A stretch of DNA of 64,000 bases, taken from Ferirhizobium litorale. GTDB lineage: Bacteria; Pseudomonadota; Alphaproteobacteria; Rhizobiales; Rhizobiaceae. The position numbers and the translations under genes are program-made. The stretch is taken from contig JALDYZ010000010.1 of the NCBI GenBank assembly GCA_030028905.1, positions 120,260-184,259 of the forward strand, given 5' to 3'. This document shows, piece by piece, positions 36,291 through 45,460 of the stretch (positions within the stretch are counted from its first letter, which is position 1; the number at the start of each line of letters is the position of its first letter). Under the pieces are notes generated by a model. That model was not told where the DNA came from. It worked only from the letters and a program-made list of their open reading frames with translations, and did no database searches.

Positions 36291-37595
36291 CTACTCTAGC
36301 TCGCGGGCGTCCTGGATCATCTGTGCGCCCTCCTCCGACGACATCTGACCAGCCAATATTTCGACGGAAACATCGTTGACCACGCGTCCAACTGACGGTC
36401 CGAGATCCTGATCGAAGAAGTTCTGGTGCCAGGTAGAAGCCGCCAGTTGTTCGGCTGCCTGACGCATCAGGTCGTTCTTCAAGCCATCCTCTGCGCCGAC
36501 GGCAGCTGGAATGATCATGCCGGCCGCGGCCATCTTGCGCTCTTGCTCCGGACTGGTCAGGAACCGCAGGAATTCGACGGCGGCGGGCGACGCATTCTTG
36601 GTCACGGCCCAGCCGTTCAGACCGCCCAGCGTATCCGTGACAAGACCCGCTCCGCCTTCGACGACAGGGAATGGGAACCGCCCGATATTCTCCGGCGCAA
36701 GGCCTTTGCCGTCGCCGGCATTGTTGCGCTGGTTTGCCTCGGTGTGCTCGAAACCCAGCAAGATCGCGGCCTTCCCGTCGCCGAACACCCCGAGGGTCTG
36801 CGGCCAGGTCGCGCCAAGGTAGCCGCCCTGGAAGGGCTCCAGTTTGCCGAGTTCCGCCAGTTGCTCACCTGCCTTGACGATCGCCGGATCCAGGAAACCC
36901 TCGCCCTCGTTGTTCTTGGCCTTGTCGAAAACCTCTTGTCCAGCGTTCCGCATCACCAGGTAGCTCCAGTAGAAGTGCAGCGGCCACTTGTCACCGCCGC
37001 CGCCGGCAATCGGCGTGATGCCCGCATCCTTGAGGGTCTTCACGGCCTGGAGAAAATCATTCCAGGTCGTGATGTCTTCGGCTTTGACGCCGGCCTTCTG
37101 GAACAATTCCTTGTTGTAGAAGAAGCTGATCGTGCCCATGCGATATGGCACTGCATAGACCTTGCCGTCATAGGTCAACCCGGCGAGAGCCGCGGGCTTG
37201 TAGGCCTTGGCCCAGGCTCCATCGTCGGCATTCATCGCCTCCGTCAAATCCATCAGGGCACCTGTCTGGGACTGCTGCCTCAGGACACCGCCGCCCCAGC
37301 TGTAAAAGAAATCGGGCGCAGCATCGGATTGCAGGAGGGTCGGAAGCTTGGCCTTGAAGGCCTCATTTTCGAGGAACTGCAACTGTACATCGACATCCGG
37401 ATGGTCGGCTTCATAGGCTGTGGCGATTTCCTCCCAGACCTGGATATAGGCCGGGACAGTCTCGACATGCATCCACTTCACGACCGTCTGGGCGTAGGCG
37501 AAACCGGAGCCACTCGCAAACACAATGGCCGTGGCAGCGGCAAGACGTACAAAACGATCGGCGTCGAACACCGTCTTCCGATGATGCTGCGTCAT
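36291..37595 (-). CDS. Carbohydrate ABC transporter substrate-binding protein
   Basis: A 434-aa family 1 binding protein with a long signal peptide (AYA|QT near residue 36). The mature part starts VVKWMHVETVPAYIQVWEEIA, and PDFFYSWGGGVLRQQSQTG and RMGTISFFYNKELFQKAGV are typical of sugar binders. GGGAGGAGAAAAGG sets the start at 37595. It heads the importer operon, divergent from a ROK regulator. The ligand is probably an oligosaccharide or disaccharide; the trehalose/maltose type is one option because ThuA is linked. Confidence 0.93.
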   Translation of the reverse strand: MTQHHRKTVFDADRFVRLAAATAIVFASGSGFAYAQTVVKWMHVETVPAYIQVWEEIATAYEADHPDVDVQLQFLENEAFKAKLPTLLQSDAAPDFFYSWGGGVLRQQSQTGALMDLTEAMNADDGAWAKAYKPAALAGLTYDGKVYAVPYRMGTISFFYNKELFQKAGVKAEDITTWNDFLQAVKTLKDAGITPIAGGGGDKWPLHFYWSYLVMRNAGQEVFDKAKNNEGEGFLDPAIVKAGEQLAELGKLEPFQGGYLGATWPQTLGVFGDGKAAILLGFEHTEANQRNNAGDGKGLAPENIGRFPFPVVEGGAGLVTDTLGGLNGWAVTKNASPAAVEFLRFLTSPEQERKMAAAGMIIPAAVGAEDGLKNDLMRQAAEQLAASTWHQNFFDQDLGPSVGRVVNDVSVEILAGQMSSEEGAQMIQDARELE

Positions 37596-37682
37596 CCTTT
37601 TCTCCTCCCAAGGTGCGCATTTTTTCCTCAACGCGTACAAAATCAGGCCAAGCTTGATCGCTGTCAACTCAAAAAACGAGGT

Positions 37683-37756
37683 TAATTGCGAGAAATGGAT
37701 TGACACGAACTGGGTTATGCCGGCTATTTTTGTCCGGAACCCGATATAATTGCGAG
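37683..37756. promoter_or_regulatory. Direct repeat pair in the ROK-ABC divergent gap
   Basis: TAATTGCGAG occurs twice in the same orientation, at 37683-37692 and 37747-37756, 64 bases apart, in the 174-base gap between the divergent ROK and binding-protein genes. TTGACA stands at 37700-37705 for the plus strand. Two identical sites about six helical turns apart would suit a dimeric ROK repressor and looping. This is inference. Confidence 0.45.
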
Positions 37757-37769
37757 CAGTCATCCCCTA

Positions 37770-38993
37770 ATGAAAACCGCCGACCCGGAACTGATGCGTG
37801 CGATCAATCGCTTCACCGTGTTGGACACCATCCGACGCTACGGACCGATTTCAAGGGTGGAAATCAGCGAGCGGTCAGAGTTGTCAACAACAACCGTTTC
37901 GGCAATCACCGCGTCCCTGCTGGATGACGGCCTGATCCTGACCCGACACGAAGGCGACATCCGCAATCCCGCTTCGCGAGGTCGGCCCCGGGTGATGCTC
38001 GAGCTCAATCCGGAGGCGGCGCGAGTCGTTGGAGCAAAAATCGCCGCCAACCACATGGTCTTCGTCGTCACGAACTTTTGTGGCGAAGTCATCTCGCATC
38101 TCGCCTTGCCGATCCGGGTCAATCGCCAGCCGATCGGCGTGATTGCCGACCTGATCGAAGACGGGATCAGGCGCTGCGTCATCGACGCGGGCCTGAGCCT
38201 CGATGACATAGGATCTGTCTGCATTGGTTTTCCGGGAGTCGTCGAACATCGAACGGGTCTGGTCCGCTCGAGCCCGATTTTGAGCGAACCGGATATCGAC
38301 TTCGCGCGCGAGATGACCGACCGACTGAATGTGGCGACGATCGTCGAAAGCGACGCGCACGCCATCACGCTTGCCCATCACTGGTTCGGCAAGGGGCGCG
38401 ACCTCGATGACATGGTGCTGGTCTCCCTCGAGCAGACGCTCGGATTGGGCGTGCTCCATGGCGGGCAGCTTTTCCGCGGCGCAGGCGGCCTCAGCCACAA
38501 TCTCGGCGACCTGATGATGGGGAGTGGCCTCGCAGAGACCGTCCGGCTCTCCGCTCTCGCCGGCGAAACGGCGATACTGGGGGAACAGGCGCAGCACGGG
38601 AGATTCGCGGAAGCCATCCGGCTCGGTAGGGGCATGACGCTTGCACAGGCGCTTATCGCTGCCGAAGACAACACGCTAATCCTGGCGGCGACACGAGCGG
38701 GGGAAGCCATAGGTATCGCCGTCGCCAACATCGTCACGCTCTTCGGCCCGCCACGCGTGGTCATCGTCGGATCGAGCTTGTCGCTGGGAGATCTCTTTCT
38801 CAATGCGTTGGCCGATGCCTACCGGCGCGCAATCCCCACCTCGATCCGGGAGGTCGCCGAACTCGTATTCGACGGCTCGCCGGACGAGGTGTGGGCGCAG
38901 GGTGCAGCGGTCGTTGCTCTGTGCGAACTCTACGAGTCGCCCTGGGGGACCACGGGACCGGCGCCGGCACCGCAGCAGTCGACGAGAACTTAG
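37770..38993 (+). CDS. ROK family transcriptional regulator
   Basis: A 407-aa protein of the NagC/XylR group: an N-terminal winged helix (LMRAINRFTVLDTIRRYGPISRVEISERSEL within residues 8-40, then STTTVSAITASLLDDGLI) fused to a ROK sugar-sensor domain (SVCIGFPGVVEHRTG, LGVLHGGQLFRGAGGLSHNLGD). The Cys-rich zinc motif of ROK kinases and many ROK repressors is missing; the place reads LMMGSGLAETVRLS. It is divergent from the ABC operon and upstream of the dehydrogenase and ThuA genes, and probably represses both. Confidence 0.92.
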   Translation: MKTADPELMRAINRFTVLDTIRRYGPISRVEISERSELSTTTVSAITASLLDDGLILTRHEGDIRNPASRGRPRVMLELNPEAARVVGAKIAANHMVFVVTNFCGEVISHLALPIRVNRQPIGVIADLIEDGIRRCVIDAGLSLDDIGSVCIGFPGVVEHRTGLVRSSPILSEPDIDFAREMTDRLNVATIVESDAHAITLAHHWFGKGRDLDDMVLVSLEQTLGLGVLHGGQLFRGAGGLSHNLGDLMMGSGLAETVRLSALAGETAILGEQAQHGRFAEAIRLGRGMTLAQALIAAEDNTLILAATRAGEAIGIAVANIVTLFGPPRVVIVGSSLSLGDLFLNALADAYRRAIPTSIREVAELVFDGSPDEVWAQGAAVVALCELYESPWGTTGPAPAPQQSTRT

Positions 38994-39022
38994 TGGGTCA
39001 AGGAAGCAACCTGGGAGGGTTC

Positions 39023-40123
39023 ATGGATAGGGTCGGAATAGGAATCATAGGCTGCGGAAACATTTCGTCTGCGTATCTCAAAGCGATGGCATCGTTTCCG
39101 ATCCTCGACATTCGAGGGGTGGCGGACCTCAATCACGATCTTGCCAAGCAGCGTGCGGCCGAATTCGGCATTGAGGCTCGATCCGTCGAGGAACTGCTGC
39201 GCGATCCTGCGATCGAGATCATCGTAAACCTGACCGTACCGAAGGCGCATGTCGCTGTCGCGATGCAGGCACTAGAAGCAGGCAAGAATACCTATTCGGA
39301 AAAACCCCTCGGCATCAACTTCAGGGAGGCAAGCGAACTGAGCGAAGCCGCCAAGGCAAAGGGACTACGCATCGGCGCCGCACCCGATACATTTTTCGGA
39401 GGATCGCATCAGACGGCCCGCGCGCTCGTTGATTCCGGTGTTCTCGGCACACCGGTGGGAGGGACCGCTACCTTCATGTGCCCGGGCCACGAACGCTGGC
39501 ATCCCAATCCCGACTTCTACTATGAAACCGGTGGCGGGCCGATGCTCGACATGGGTCCCTATTACATCACCGACCTCGTCAACCTTCTCGGCCCGGTTTC
39601 ACAGGTGGCCGGGTTCGCCATCGCGCCACGCAAGGAGCGCCTCATCACCAGCCAGCCTCGCAACGGCGAGCGTATTCCGGTGCACGTACCAACCCATATC
39701 GTCGGGGTCATGGCCTTCGAGAATGGCGCCGTCGTCCAGATCGGCATGAGCTTCGACGTCGCAGGCCACAAGCACGTGCCGTTGGAGGTGTACGGCACCG
39801 AAGGCACGCTCATCGTGCCGGATCCCAACCATTTCGGCGGACAGGTCGAGTTCCTGAAAAAGGGGGGCGCCTTCGAGCCTCAGGGGACGTCTGCTCCCTA
39901 TGCCGACGGAAACTACCGTTCGATTGGTGTCGCGGACATGGCTCACGCGATCCGCTCGAACCGGCCGCACCGCGCCAACGGCGACCTCGCCCTCCACGTG
40001 CTGGAGGTGATGGAAGCGTTCGAACGCGCTGCCGCGAGCGGCACGACAATCAATATCAACACAAAAACAGAACGTCCGGCGCCATTGTCGGAATCGCTGC
40101 GCGACGGCCGGCTGGCCCGCTGA
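39023..40123 (+). CDS. Gfo/Idh/MocA family oxidoreductase (ThuB-like)
   Basis: A 366-aa NAD(P)-dependent sugar dehydrogenase. The Rossmann loop is GIIGCGNIS (about 7-15), and YSEKPLGINF holds the catalytic Lys motif EKP. The C-terminal domain has the GGGPMLDMGPYYITDLVNLLG motif, where D and Y/H help catalysis. GGGAGGGTTC precedes the ATG at 39023; the frame is open upstream into the ROK gene. Together with ThuA it resembles the ThuAB pair that converts disaccharides to 3-keto derivatives in rhizobia. Confidence 0.92.
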   Translation: MDRVGIGIIGCGNISSAYLKAMASFPILDIRGVADLNHDLAKQRAAEFGIEARSVEELLRDPAIEIIVNLTVPKAHVAVAMQALEAGKNTYSEKPLGINFREASELSEAAKAKGLRIGAAPDTFFGGSHQTARALVDSGVLGTPVGGTATFMCPGHERWHPNPDFYYETGGGPMLDMGPYYITDLVNLLGPVSQVAGFAIAPRKERLITSQPRNGERIPVHVPTHIVGVMAFENGAVVQIGMSFDVAGHKHVPLEVYGTEGTLIVPDPNHFGGQVEFLKKGGAFEPQGTSAPYADGNYRSIGVADMAHAIRSNRPHRANGDLALHVLEVMEAFERAAASGTTININTKTERPAPLSESLRDGRLAR

Positions 40124-40139
40124 CACTGGGAGGAATGAC

Positions 40140-40781
40140 ATGCGTGAAGCACTGATCGTCTGGGGCGGCTGGAGCGGCCACGAACCCGAGCAATGCGCTC
40201 TCATTATCCGCGACCTGCTTCAGGAAGACGGCTTCAAGGTTTATCTGGAACGCAGTACCGAGGCCTTCGCAGACCCTTCGATCCACGACCTCTCGCTGAT
40301 CGTCCCGATCATGACGATGTCCAAGATCGAAAAGGAAGAAGCGAAGAATCTTGCAGCGGCGGTCGAAAACGGCGTCGGCTTGGCCGGCTATCACGGCGGC
40401 GCCGGAGACGCCTTCCGCGAATGCGTCGAATACCAGTTCATCGTCGGCGGCCAATGGGTTGCCCATCCCGGCAACATCATCGACTACACCGTCCATATCA
40501 CCCGGCCCGACGACCCGCTGATGGAGGGAATAACCGACTTCCCCTACAGGTCCGAGCAATATTACATGCACGTCGATCCCTCGAACGAAGTGCTCGCGAC
40601 GACGACCTTCAACGGCGATCATGCCTGGTGGATCGACGGCGTCGTGATGCCCGTTGTCTGGAAGCGCCGGTATGGCAAGGGCCGCGTGTTCTATTCCTCG
40701 CTGGGACACGTCGCCCAGGAGTTCGACGTCCCGCAAATGCGCACGATCTTCCGGCGCGGCGCAAACTGGGCCGCAAGATAG
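40140..40781 (+). CDS. ThuA domain protein
   Basis: A 213-aa protein of the ThuA/trehalose-utilisation family with a class I glutamine-amidotransferase-like fold. Typical pieces are ALIVWGGWSGHEPEQCALII, NGVGLAGYHGGAGDAFREC, FIVGGQWVAHPG and MPVVWKRRYGKGRVFYSSLGHV. It lies 16 bases after the dehydrogenase gene. The known ThuA partners act with a Gfo-type enzyme in trehalose, maltitol and sucrose use; the reaction of ThuA itself is not settled. Confidence 0.92.
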   Translation: MREALIVWGGWSGHEPEQCALIIRDLLQEDGFKVYLERSTEAFADPSIHDLSLIVPIMTMSKIEKEEAKNLAAAVENGVGLAGYHGGAGDAFRECVEYQFIVGGQWVAHPGNIIDYTVHITRPDDPLMEGITDFPYRSEQYYMHVDPSNEVLATTTFNGDHAWWIDGVVMPVVWKRRYGKGRVFYSSLGHVAQEFDVPQMRTIFRRGANWAAR

Positions 40782-40885
40782 CGGCGATGGAGTGAGCGGC
40801 CTCGCTCTGTCGCGGCCCTCACCTCAAACTCTGCTGCGCTGAGGCTTTCCGTCCCCTGCGCCCGGCACGCCTCCCTGCTCCTTGA

Positions 40886-41232
40886 CCATCCACGCCGGGA
40901 CATGTACTCGTCGAGATTGCCGCGGCAGGTAAACTTCATGGACAGTGGCGTTCGGCATGGCGACATGCCAAACCCGAAAGTACTTGGCGTCAAAGGCGCA
41001 GTGCGCGTTCTCGCCGTCGTCGAAGGCGTGATGGATTTCTCCGTGGACGATCGTGTTAGGTTTATGCTCGCGGAAGTTACGCCGAGCGATTTGCTATTCC
41101 GGCAACCTCCCTCGTGTCAGGATCCCCGATTTCATCGATGACCGAACGGCAGCGTCGATCATGATGCAGGGTTTGACCGCAAGCCACTTCGCGATGGACT
41201 TCTACCGTGTTCACGGCGCCGGCGGTGCGTGA
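40886..41232 (+). pseudogene. Decayed quinone oxidoreductase / zinc-type alcohol dehydrogenase fragment
   Basis: Three frames must be joined to read it. STPGHVLVEIAAAG continues after a shift near 40928 as NFMDSGVRHGDMPNPKVLGV and VMDFSVDDRV, after a shift near 41073 as GSYAERFAIPATSLV, and after a shift near 41115 as RIPDFIDDRTAASIMMQG, LTASHFAMDFYRV and a stop. This is the order of the first 150 residues of NADPH:quinone reductase family proteins (G-x-NF-D, GDRV, SYAE, QGLTA). The N-terminus and the whole nucleotide-binding half are gone. At least three frameshifts show it is long dead. Confidence 0.8.
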
Positions 41233-41346
41233 TTGTCGGAAGCGGCCGACTTCATCGTTGTCGGCGGCGAGGATAAAGCAAGCGCAACCGCATTTTGGAC
41301 CCGGGCGAACACAGCACACCGTCGTCCAGACGTACCTTGTTTTTTA

Positions 41347-41369
41347 CGAAATTTAACTCGTCAATTTCG
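41347..41369. promoter_or_regulatory. Inverted repeat upstream of the iorA-type gene
   Basis: CGAAATT and AATTTCG are perfect seven-base arms around nine bases, in an AT-rich stretch 60-85 bases before the iorA-type start. It is the best operator candidate in this leader; its binder is unknown. Confidence 0.35.
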
Positions 41370-41430
41370 CAGGCGCTGGTACTTTAGCGAAGCTTCATGT
41401 GTATTCGGGGCGGCTCCAGCCGATATTCAG

Positions 41431-41886
41431 ATGTCCTATGATCTTTCAGTCAATGGCAAAAGCTATGCCGTCGATGTGGACGGCGACATTCCGCTTCTAT
41501 GGGCACTGCGTGACACCATAGGGCTCACTGGAACGAAATTCGGATGCGGCATCGCCATGTGCGGCGCGTGCACCGTGCATGTCGATGGCTTGCCGGTGAG
41601 GTCGTGTGTGATGCCGGTTGCGGACGCCGTCTCCAAGTCTATCACCACCATCGAGGCCGTCGGCGAGACCACCGAGGGCGCCCGAATCCAGAAGGCCTGG
41701 CTCGACCTCGATGTCGTGCAGTGCGGCTATTGTCAGTCCGGACAGATCATGTCCGCGGTCGCGCTGCTTGGCGCCAATCCTTCGCCGAGCGATGACGATA
41801 TCGATGCCGTGATGGCCGGAAACATCTGTCGCTGCGGCACCTATCCACGCATTCGCGCCGCCATCAAGCTGGCTGCACGGGGGTGA
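41431..41886 (+). CDS. (2Fe-2S)-binding subunit of an aldehyde/isoquinoline oxidoreductase (IorA type)
   Basis: A 151-aa electron-transfer subunit of the xanthine oxidase family. The plant-type cluster cysteines are in [16 protein letters not shown] with a fourth further on, and the second cluster in [11 protein letters not shown] and CRCGTY. It passes electrons from the molybdenum subunit encoded four bases downstream. I chose the ATG at 41431 for the standard start MSYDLSVNG; no strong ribosome site is visible. Confidence 0.93.
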   Translation: MSYDLSVNGKSYAVDVDGDIPLLWALRDTIGLTGTKFGCGIAMCGACTVHVDGLPVRSCVMPVADAVSKSITTIEAVGETTEGARIQKAWLDLDVVQCGYCQSGQIMSAVALLGANPSPSDDDIDAVMAGNICRCGTYPRIRAAIKLAARG

Positions 41887-41890
41887 TGCG

Positions 41891-44044
41891 ATGTCTATAT
41901 TCGACAGAACCAACCTCGCTCTCTCGCGCCGGAATTTGTTGATCGGCGCATCGCTGACGGCGGCAGGTCTGGTCATCGGCCTGCGACCTTCGCGGTCATC
42001 CGCTGCCTCGGAGCCATTCGCGCCGGACGCCTTCATCCGCATTCCCGCGGAGGGCAAGATCGTCTTCGTCATGGCATCCGTCGAGATGGGGCAGGGCATT
42101 TACACGGCGGTCGCCATGCTGCTCGCCGAAGAGCTGGAAGTGACCCTGGACCAGGTAACCCTTGAGCACGCGCCCGCCGATCCAGCGCGCTACGCGAACC
42201 CTTTGCTTGGCGACCAGATCACCGGCGGCTCGCTCGCCATCCGAGGCGTTTACGAACAGATGCGCAAGGCGGGCGCCGCCGCCCGCATCATGCTGGTGAA
42301 TGCTGCGGCGCGCAGTTGGGGCGTGGCGCCGGACACGTGCAAGGCCGAGGCCGGCCACGTCATCCATGCCGCAAGCGGTCGAAAGGTCGCCTATGGCGGC
42401 CTGATCGAGGCGGCGGCATCTGAAGCCGTCCCGCAGGAGGTGCCGCTCAAATCCGCAACCCGCTTCAAGCTGATTGGCCGGCCCGCACGGCGTCTCGACA
42501 GTCCAGAGAAGATCAACGGCACGGCGAAGTTCGGCATTGATGCCCGCCCGGAAGGCGTTTCCTATGCGGCGATCGCCATCTGTCCCCACTTCGGCGGCAA
42601 ACTGCGCGCGGTCGAGGATGGGCCGGCCATGGCGGTCAAGGGTGTCAAGCAAGTCGTCCGAATCGACGAGGCCGTCGCTGTCGTGGCCGACAATACCGGC
42701 GCCGCGCGCAAGGGCCTCGCGGCGCTGGTCATCGATTGGGATCCGGGGCCGCACGCGACGCTCACGACGGCCGATCTCGAGAAGCGCATCGAGGAGGCGA
42801 TCGACGGCAGCGCGCTGCCGCACATCAATGAAGGCGATATCGCCAAGGCCGAAGCCGAGCATGGGCCGGTGCATGAGTTCGTCTACCGGCTTCCGATCCT
42901 AACCCATTCGACGATGGAGCCGATGAACTGCACCCTCCACGTCCGAGGCGACGGCTGCGATGTCTGGGTCGGCACGCAGATCATGAGTCGAACGAGGCAG
43001 GCGGTCGCCGACGTGACCGGTCTGCCGCTTGAGAAGGTCGTGGTCCACAATCACCTGCTGGGCGGCGGTTTCGGCCGGAGGCTCGATGTCGACGGCGTCA
43101 TTCTGGCGGCGAAGATCGCAAGGCAGGTGAATGGTCCGGTCAAGGTCACCTGGAGCCGCGAGGAGGACATCCGCCACGACTGCTACCGCTACCTCAACTA
43201 CAGCAAGGTCACGGCGACGCTGGGTGCCGATGGCATGCCGGTCTCCTGGCGGCACCGCGTCATCGGTCCGTCGGTCATGGCGCGTTGGTACCCCGGCTTT
43301 GTCCGCGATGGCGTCGACCTCGATATCATGGCGCGCGCAGAGTCGCCCTATGCCATCCCGAACAAATACACCGACTTCGTCCGCCATGAGGCCCCGGACG
43401 GCATGCTGACGGGCAACTGGCGCGGTGTCGGTGCCACGCGCAACGTGCCGCCGGTCGAAGGCGGGATCGACGAGCTGGCCCATATCGCCGGCATCGATCC
43501 GCTCGAATATCGCAGGCGGCTGGTCCAGCACGAGCCGCGGCTCCTCGGCGTGCTCGACCTTGCCGCCGAAAAGGCCGGCTGGTCCACGCCCCTTCCCGCC
43601 GGCAAGGGAAGGGGAATCGCCCTTTCGGACGATTTCGGCAGCTTTGCCGCGATGATCGCCGAAGTCAGCCTGGCGGAAGACGGAAGCCTCAGGACCGACC
43701 GCATCGTCTGCGCCGTCGATTGCGGCCAGGTCATCAATCCGGACACGGTGGAAGCGCAGATCCAGAGCGGCATCGTCTATGGCTTGAGCGCTGCCCTCTA
43801 CGGGCGCATCACCGTTGAAAATGGCGCCGTCGTGGAAGGCAATTTCGACGATTCGCCGGTGCTGCGGATCAACGAGACGCCGAAGATCGAGGTCTACATC
43901 GTGCCGAGTTCCGAGCCGCCGGGCGGCATAGGCGAAGTCGGCACGCCCGGTGTCGCACCAGCGCTCTTCAATGCGATATTTGTGGCGACCGGCAAGCGGT
44001 TGCGGTCGCTGCCGATCGACCAGAACGACTTGCGGAGGGTGTGA
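41891..44044 (+). CDS. Molybdopterin-binding oxidoreductase large subunit (IorB type)
   Basis: A 717-aa periplasm-directed molybdenum hydroxylase subunit. A Tat signal is present (SRRNLLIGASLTAAG, Arg pair at 13-14). SVEMGQGIYTAVAML and HNHLLGGGFGRRLDVDG match cofactor-contact segments, and GGIGEVGTPGVAPALFNAI near the end contains the catalytic Glu region. This subfamily has one Mo subunit of about 700-750 aa, unlike xanthine dehydrogenase. Substrate could be an aldehyde or an N-heterocycle. Its stop overlaps the cytochrome start (TGATG). Confidence 0.94.
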   Translation: MSIFDRTNLALSRRNLLIGASLTAAGLVIGLRPSRSSAASEPFAPDAFIRIPAEGKIVFVMASVEMGQGIYTAVAMLLAEELEVTLDQVTLEHAPADPARYANPLLGDQITGGSLAIRGVYEQMRKAGAAARIMLVNAAARSWGVAPDTCKAEAGHVIHAASGRKVAYGGLIEAAASEAVPQEVPLKSATRFKLIGRPARRLDSPEKINGTAKFGIDARPEGVSYAAIAICPHFGGKLRAVEDGPAMAVKGVKQVVRIDEAVAVVADNTGAARKGLAALVIDWDPGPHATLTTADLEKRIEEAIDGSALPHINEGDIAKAEAEHGPVHEFVYRLPILTHSTMEPMNCTLHVRGDGCDVWVGTQIMSRTRQAVADVTGLPLEKVVVHNHLLGGGFGRRLDVDGVILAAKIARQVNGPVKVTWSREEDIRHDCYRYLNYSKVTATLGADGMPVSWRHRVIGPSVMARWYPGFVRDGVDLDIMARAESPYAIPNKYTDFVRHEAPDGMLTGNWRGVGATRNVPPVEGGIDELAHIAGIDPLEYRRRLVQHEPRLLGVLDLAAEKAGWSTPLPAGKGRGIALSDDFGSFAAMIAEVSLAEDGSLRTDRIVCAVDCGQVINPDTVEAQIQSGIVYGLSAALYGRITVENGAVVEGNFDDSPVLRINETPKIEVYIVPSSEPPGGIGEVGTPGVAPALFNAIFVATGKRLRSLPIDQNDLRRV

Positions 44045-44688
44045 TGTTGGCCAAGCGAACGTTCGCCATCCCGTTTGCCGCCGCGGTGGTCGGCACCGCC
44101 ATGATTGTGGGCTTGGGGCCGTTTCTGGGCCATGCCGAAACATCGAGCGGTAGTTCTCTCAAGGCCGCCTCCGACTTCGGTTCCATTACCGACACCGCCC
44201 AGCGCTCGAAGGCGATCTTCGTGGAGGCCAGCCGTGTCCTGACGCATCCGCGCTGCATCAACTGCCATCCGGCAACGCGCAGCCCGACCCAGGGCGAAGA
44301 CATGCACCCGCATGTGCCGTTGATGATCGCCAGCGACAGCTCGCTTGGCCCGGCGGGGCTCGTCTGCAGCACCTGTCACGGCGAGGAGAACCGCCCGATC
44401 GTCGGTAGTCGCCTGAAATCCATTCCCGGCAATGCGCATTGGTCGCTGGCTCCGGCCAGCATGGCCTGGCAGGGATTGACGGTCGGCGAGATCTGCCGGC
44501 AGGTCAAGGATCCCGCGCTCAACGGCGACCGATCCCACGCCGATCTCGTCCGGCATATGGGCGAGGACCATCTGGTCGGCTGGGCCTGGCACCCGGGCGA
44601 AGGACGCAGTGCTCCTCCCGGCTCGCAGGAGGAACTGGCCGCCCTGATCTCCGCCTGGGTCGGGACCGGAGCCGAATGTCCCGATTGA
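44044..44688 (+). CDS. Membrane-anchored dihaem c-type cytochrome subunit
   Basis: A 214-aa protein with an N-terminal hydrophobic anchor or signal (residues 8-30) and two CxxCH haem c sites, CINCH at 71-75 and CSTCH at 108-112. It should take electrons from the Ior pair to the respiratory chain, as cytochrome partners of periplasmic aldehyde oxidoreductases do. Translational overlap with the large subunit gene supports one complex. The sequence outside the haem sites is not a standard class I cytochrome. Confidence 0.9.
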   Translation: MLAKRTFAIPFAAAVVGTAMIVGLGPFLGHAETSSGSSLKAASDFGSITDTAQRSKAIFVEASRVLTHPRCINCHPATRSPTQGEDMHPHVPLMIASDSSLGPAGLVCSTCHGEENRPIVGSRLKSIPGNAHWSLAPASMAWQGLTVGEICRQVKDPALNGDRSHADLVRHMGEDHLVGWAWHPGEGRSAPPGSQEELAALISAWVGTGAECPD

Positions 44689-44720
44689 TCAATGCAGGTG
44701 CAGACCAGGGGTACAGTCGC

Positions 44721-45449
44721 TCACCAGGCGCAAAGCGACCGGGCAGTTGGCGTCAAGTACGCGATCTCGATTTTCTGCCAGCATTGGCTGTCCATCCATG
44801 GATAAATTTCCCTCGTCCAGACAGGGTTCTGTCGCAAATGGTTCTGGCAGACGGCGACGCTGTCCTGATCCTTGTGACATTCGAACCAGACAAATACCGT
44901 CTCACCCTCACGCACCGGCAGCCGTGGAAAGCCGTTCTTCCCTCGCTCCGTTGCAAATAAGCCGTCAATTCGCGCACCGGCGTCCTGCAGGGCGGGGAGA
45001 GCATGCTCGCGGAACCGTCTCGCGAAATTCTCTTCCGTCCCTGGTGCCAGCGAGCAGGTATTTACGACCACAAGGCCCCGAGCCTTCGAGCGCTTTGCTT
45101 CCTTGTCTCTGCTCAGATTGTGTGGAAATGGGAAGGCACCGGCAGCCGTTTTCAGCAACAGGACATTGTCCGAATTGAGCATCGTCGTATTGGCGGCTGG
45201 CCCATGTTCCTTCCAGATCGGGCTCGAGTAAAAGGATGCGAGCGCGTCTGTTCGCGTTTCCATATCCGCGAAGGAGCGAACCCACACAAAAGAATCGGGA
45301 TCGTCAAGATCGCGGAACTCGCCTTCTATGCGCATGCCCAGCGCTTCCTGCGGTTCAACGAATTCCCTGTCAAACAGGCTGATCAACGCCTCTCTCCTTT
45401 CAGGGAGAAGGCGGTAGCGGCGAAGCTCGAATATTGTGTGCGGGCGCAT
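44721..45449 (-). CDS. NIPSNAP family protein
   Basis: A 242-aa protein with two NIPSNAP/dimeric ferredoxin-like repeats, starting FELRRYRLLPERREALISLF and, in the second half, RGLVVVNTCSLAPGTEENFARRF. The bacterial members have no settled function. GGAAGAATCC precedes the ATG at 45449. It is convergent with the cytochrome gene and divergent from a TetR gene; the gap holds a perfect 18-bp inverted repeat that starts only 12 bases from the ATG, so strong repression by the TetR protein is expected. Confidence 0.88.
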   Translation of the reverse strand: MRPHTIFELRRYRLLPERREALISLFDREFVEPQEALGMRIEGEFRDLDDPDSFVWVRSFADMETRTDALASFYSSPIWKEHGPAANTTMLNSDNVLLLKTAAGAFPFPHNLSRDKEAKRSKARGLVVVNTCSLAPGTEENFARRFREHALPALQDAGARIDGLFATERGKNGFPRLPVREGETVFVWFECHKDQDSVAVCQNHLRQNPVWTREIYPWMDSQCWQKIEIAYLTPTARSLCAW

Positions 45450-45460
45450 GGATTCTTCCA

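Noticed and set aside
40795..40830. Possible hairpin GTGAG..CTCAC after the ThuA gene
   Set aside because: Interrupted stem and no T-run; too weak to call a terminator.
40899..41100. Protein-like minus-strand reading opposite the dead quinone oxidoreductase
   Set aside because: It looked coding at first, but the plus-strand frames match the QOR family in order, and the minus frame has no start codon after its upstream stop.
42899..44143. 414-codon minus-strand frame opposite the molybdenum subunit
   Set aside because: No motif and no ribosome site; the plus strand is unambiguous.
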